Of a stretch of DNA of 43,064 nt, positions 42,859 to 43,064 are shown one piece after another. The notes below the pieces were generated by a model that saw nothing but the letters and a program-made list of their open reading frames with translations, did not search any database and had not been told where the DNA came from. Both the position numbers and the translations under genes were made by a program. This DNA is from JAQVEM01 sp034660395 (GTDB taxonomy: Bacteria; Actinomycetota; Humimicrobiia; Humimicrobiales; Humimicrobiaceae). The stretch covers positions 1 through 43,064 of the forward strand of contig JAYEJA010000103.1 of the NCBI GenBank assembly GCA_034660395.1, given 5' to 3'. The first letter of the stretch is position 1. Every line of letters begins with the position of its first letter.

Positions 42859-43064
42859 TGACCCCCGAAAGTTGGACACGGACTTAACTAAGCCAGAACC
42901 AACTGATGAGACCTTTTTTTATTAAATTTATCTTCAAATTCTTCCGGAGGCATATACCCCAGAGAAGAATGTAATCTTTTTCTGTTATATACTTCTTCAA
43001 TAAAATATGGAATACAGTTTAACACATCTTCATAATTGCTGTATTCACTCATATACACTTCCTC
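42859..43064 (-). mobile_element. End of an IS3-family insertion sequence
   Basis: The terminal inverted repeat on the plus strand begins TGACCCCCGAAAGTTGGACA at 42859-42878, which reads TGTCCAACTTTCGGGGGTCA outward on the other strand, the pattern of IS3-family (IS150-like) ends. The transposase 3' end follows. The other end and any target duplication lie outside the window. Confidence 0.85.
42888..43064 (-). CDS. IS3-family transposase, C-terminal fragment (partial)
   Basis: The last 58 codons of an integrase-core (DDE, rve) transposase, cut by the window edge. The diagnostic stretch is EEVYNRKRLHSSLGYMPPEEFE, the end of the catalytic core of OrfB. The stop is TAG at 42888-42890, 10 bp inside the terminal repeat. 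Nothing suggests it is decayed in this part. Confidence 0.88.
   Translation of the reverse strand, partial: EEVYMSEYSNYEDVLNCIPYFIEEVYNRKRLHSSLGYMPPEEFEDKFNKKRSHQLVLA

Overview
The window is 43 kb of low-GC bacterial chromosome. Its core is a complete division and cell wall (dcw) cluster, read on the minus strand from mraZ at 39.9 kb down to a yggU-type gene at 17.9 kb. The order is mraZ, rsmH, ftsL-like, ftsI-type PBP, murE, murF, mraY, murD, ftsW, murG, murC, murB, ddl, ftsQ, ftsA, ftsZ, pgeF, sepF, proC, yggT, divIVA, yggU. MurE carries the DNPR motif of meso-diaminopimelate-adding enzymes. DivIVA, SepF, YggT and PgeF next to ftsZ are the usual Gram-positive arrangement. A tandem pair of UvrD-like helicase-nucleases (AdnA/AdnB type) at 3.6-10.0 kb is best known from Actinobacteria. 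Together these suggest a deep-branching, low-GC, uncultured actinobacterial-type lineage. A Firmicutes-like lineage is the main alternative, and FtsA is unusual for classical Actinobacteria. No rRNA or other taxonomic marker is present, so this placement is an inference.

Layout. 1-678: very AT-rich edge with a degenerate or recoded reading frame on the minus strand. 679-2151 (+): MnmA tRNA thiolase fused to an N-terminal NifU/IscU-like domain. 2160-2365 (+): promoter, structured RNA candidate and terminator. 2625-3606 (+): branched-chain aminotransferase with its own promoter. 3613-11014 (-): amaP-like gene, tRNA-Gly(CCC), a 50-codon ORF, adnA-like and adnB-like genes. 11286-12164 (+): lipid kinase. 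12167-13366 (-): orphan amino-acid-type binding lipoprotein. 13689-15908 (+): DegV, 5-formyl-THF cyclo-ligase and a family 2 glycosyltransferase. 15934-17601 (-): an uncharacterised three-gene unit (small membrane protein, double-HTH protein, CpaE/TadZ-like ATPase) with a strong promoter in a palindrome-rich region. 17926-39920 (-): dcw cluster. 40218-42848 (-): xseB, xseA, a lipoprotein and a membrane protein. 42859-43064 (-): end of an IS3-family element.

How the genes work together. The dcw genes supply cytoplasmic peptidoglycan precursors (Mur ligases, Ddl), lipid-linked intermediates (MraY, MurG), septal polymerisation and crosslinking (FtsW, PBP) and the divisome (FtsL, FtsQ, FtsA, FtsZ, SepF, DivIVA). 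MraZ probably autoregulates from 10-bp-spaced repeats just upstream of its GTG start. AdnA/B and exonuclease VII are DNA-repair enzymes.

Most notable: the NifU-MnmA fusion, the promoter-to-terminator RNA candidate at 2.2 kb, the CpaE-like/HTH/small membrane protein operon with its palindromic control region, an ftsQ that needs a -1 shift at an A8 run (or a non-standard start) to include its membrane anchor, and the TGA-interrupted frame at the left edge. I saw no CRISPR array and no convincing defence island.
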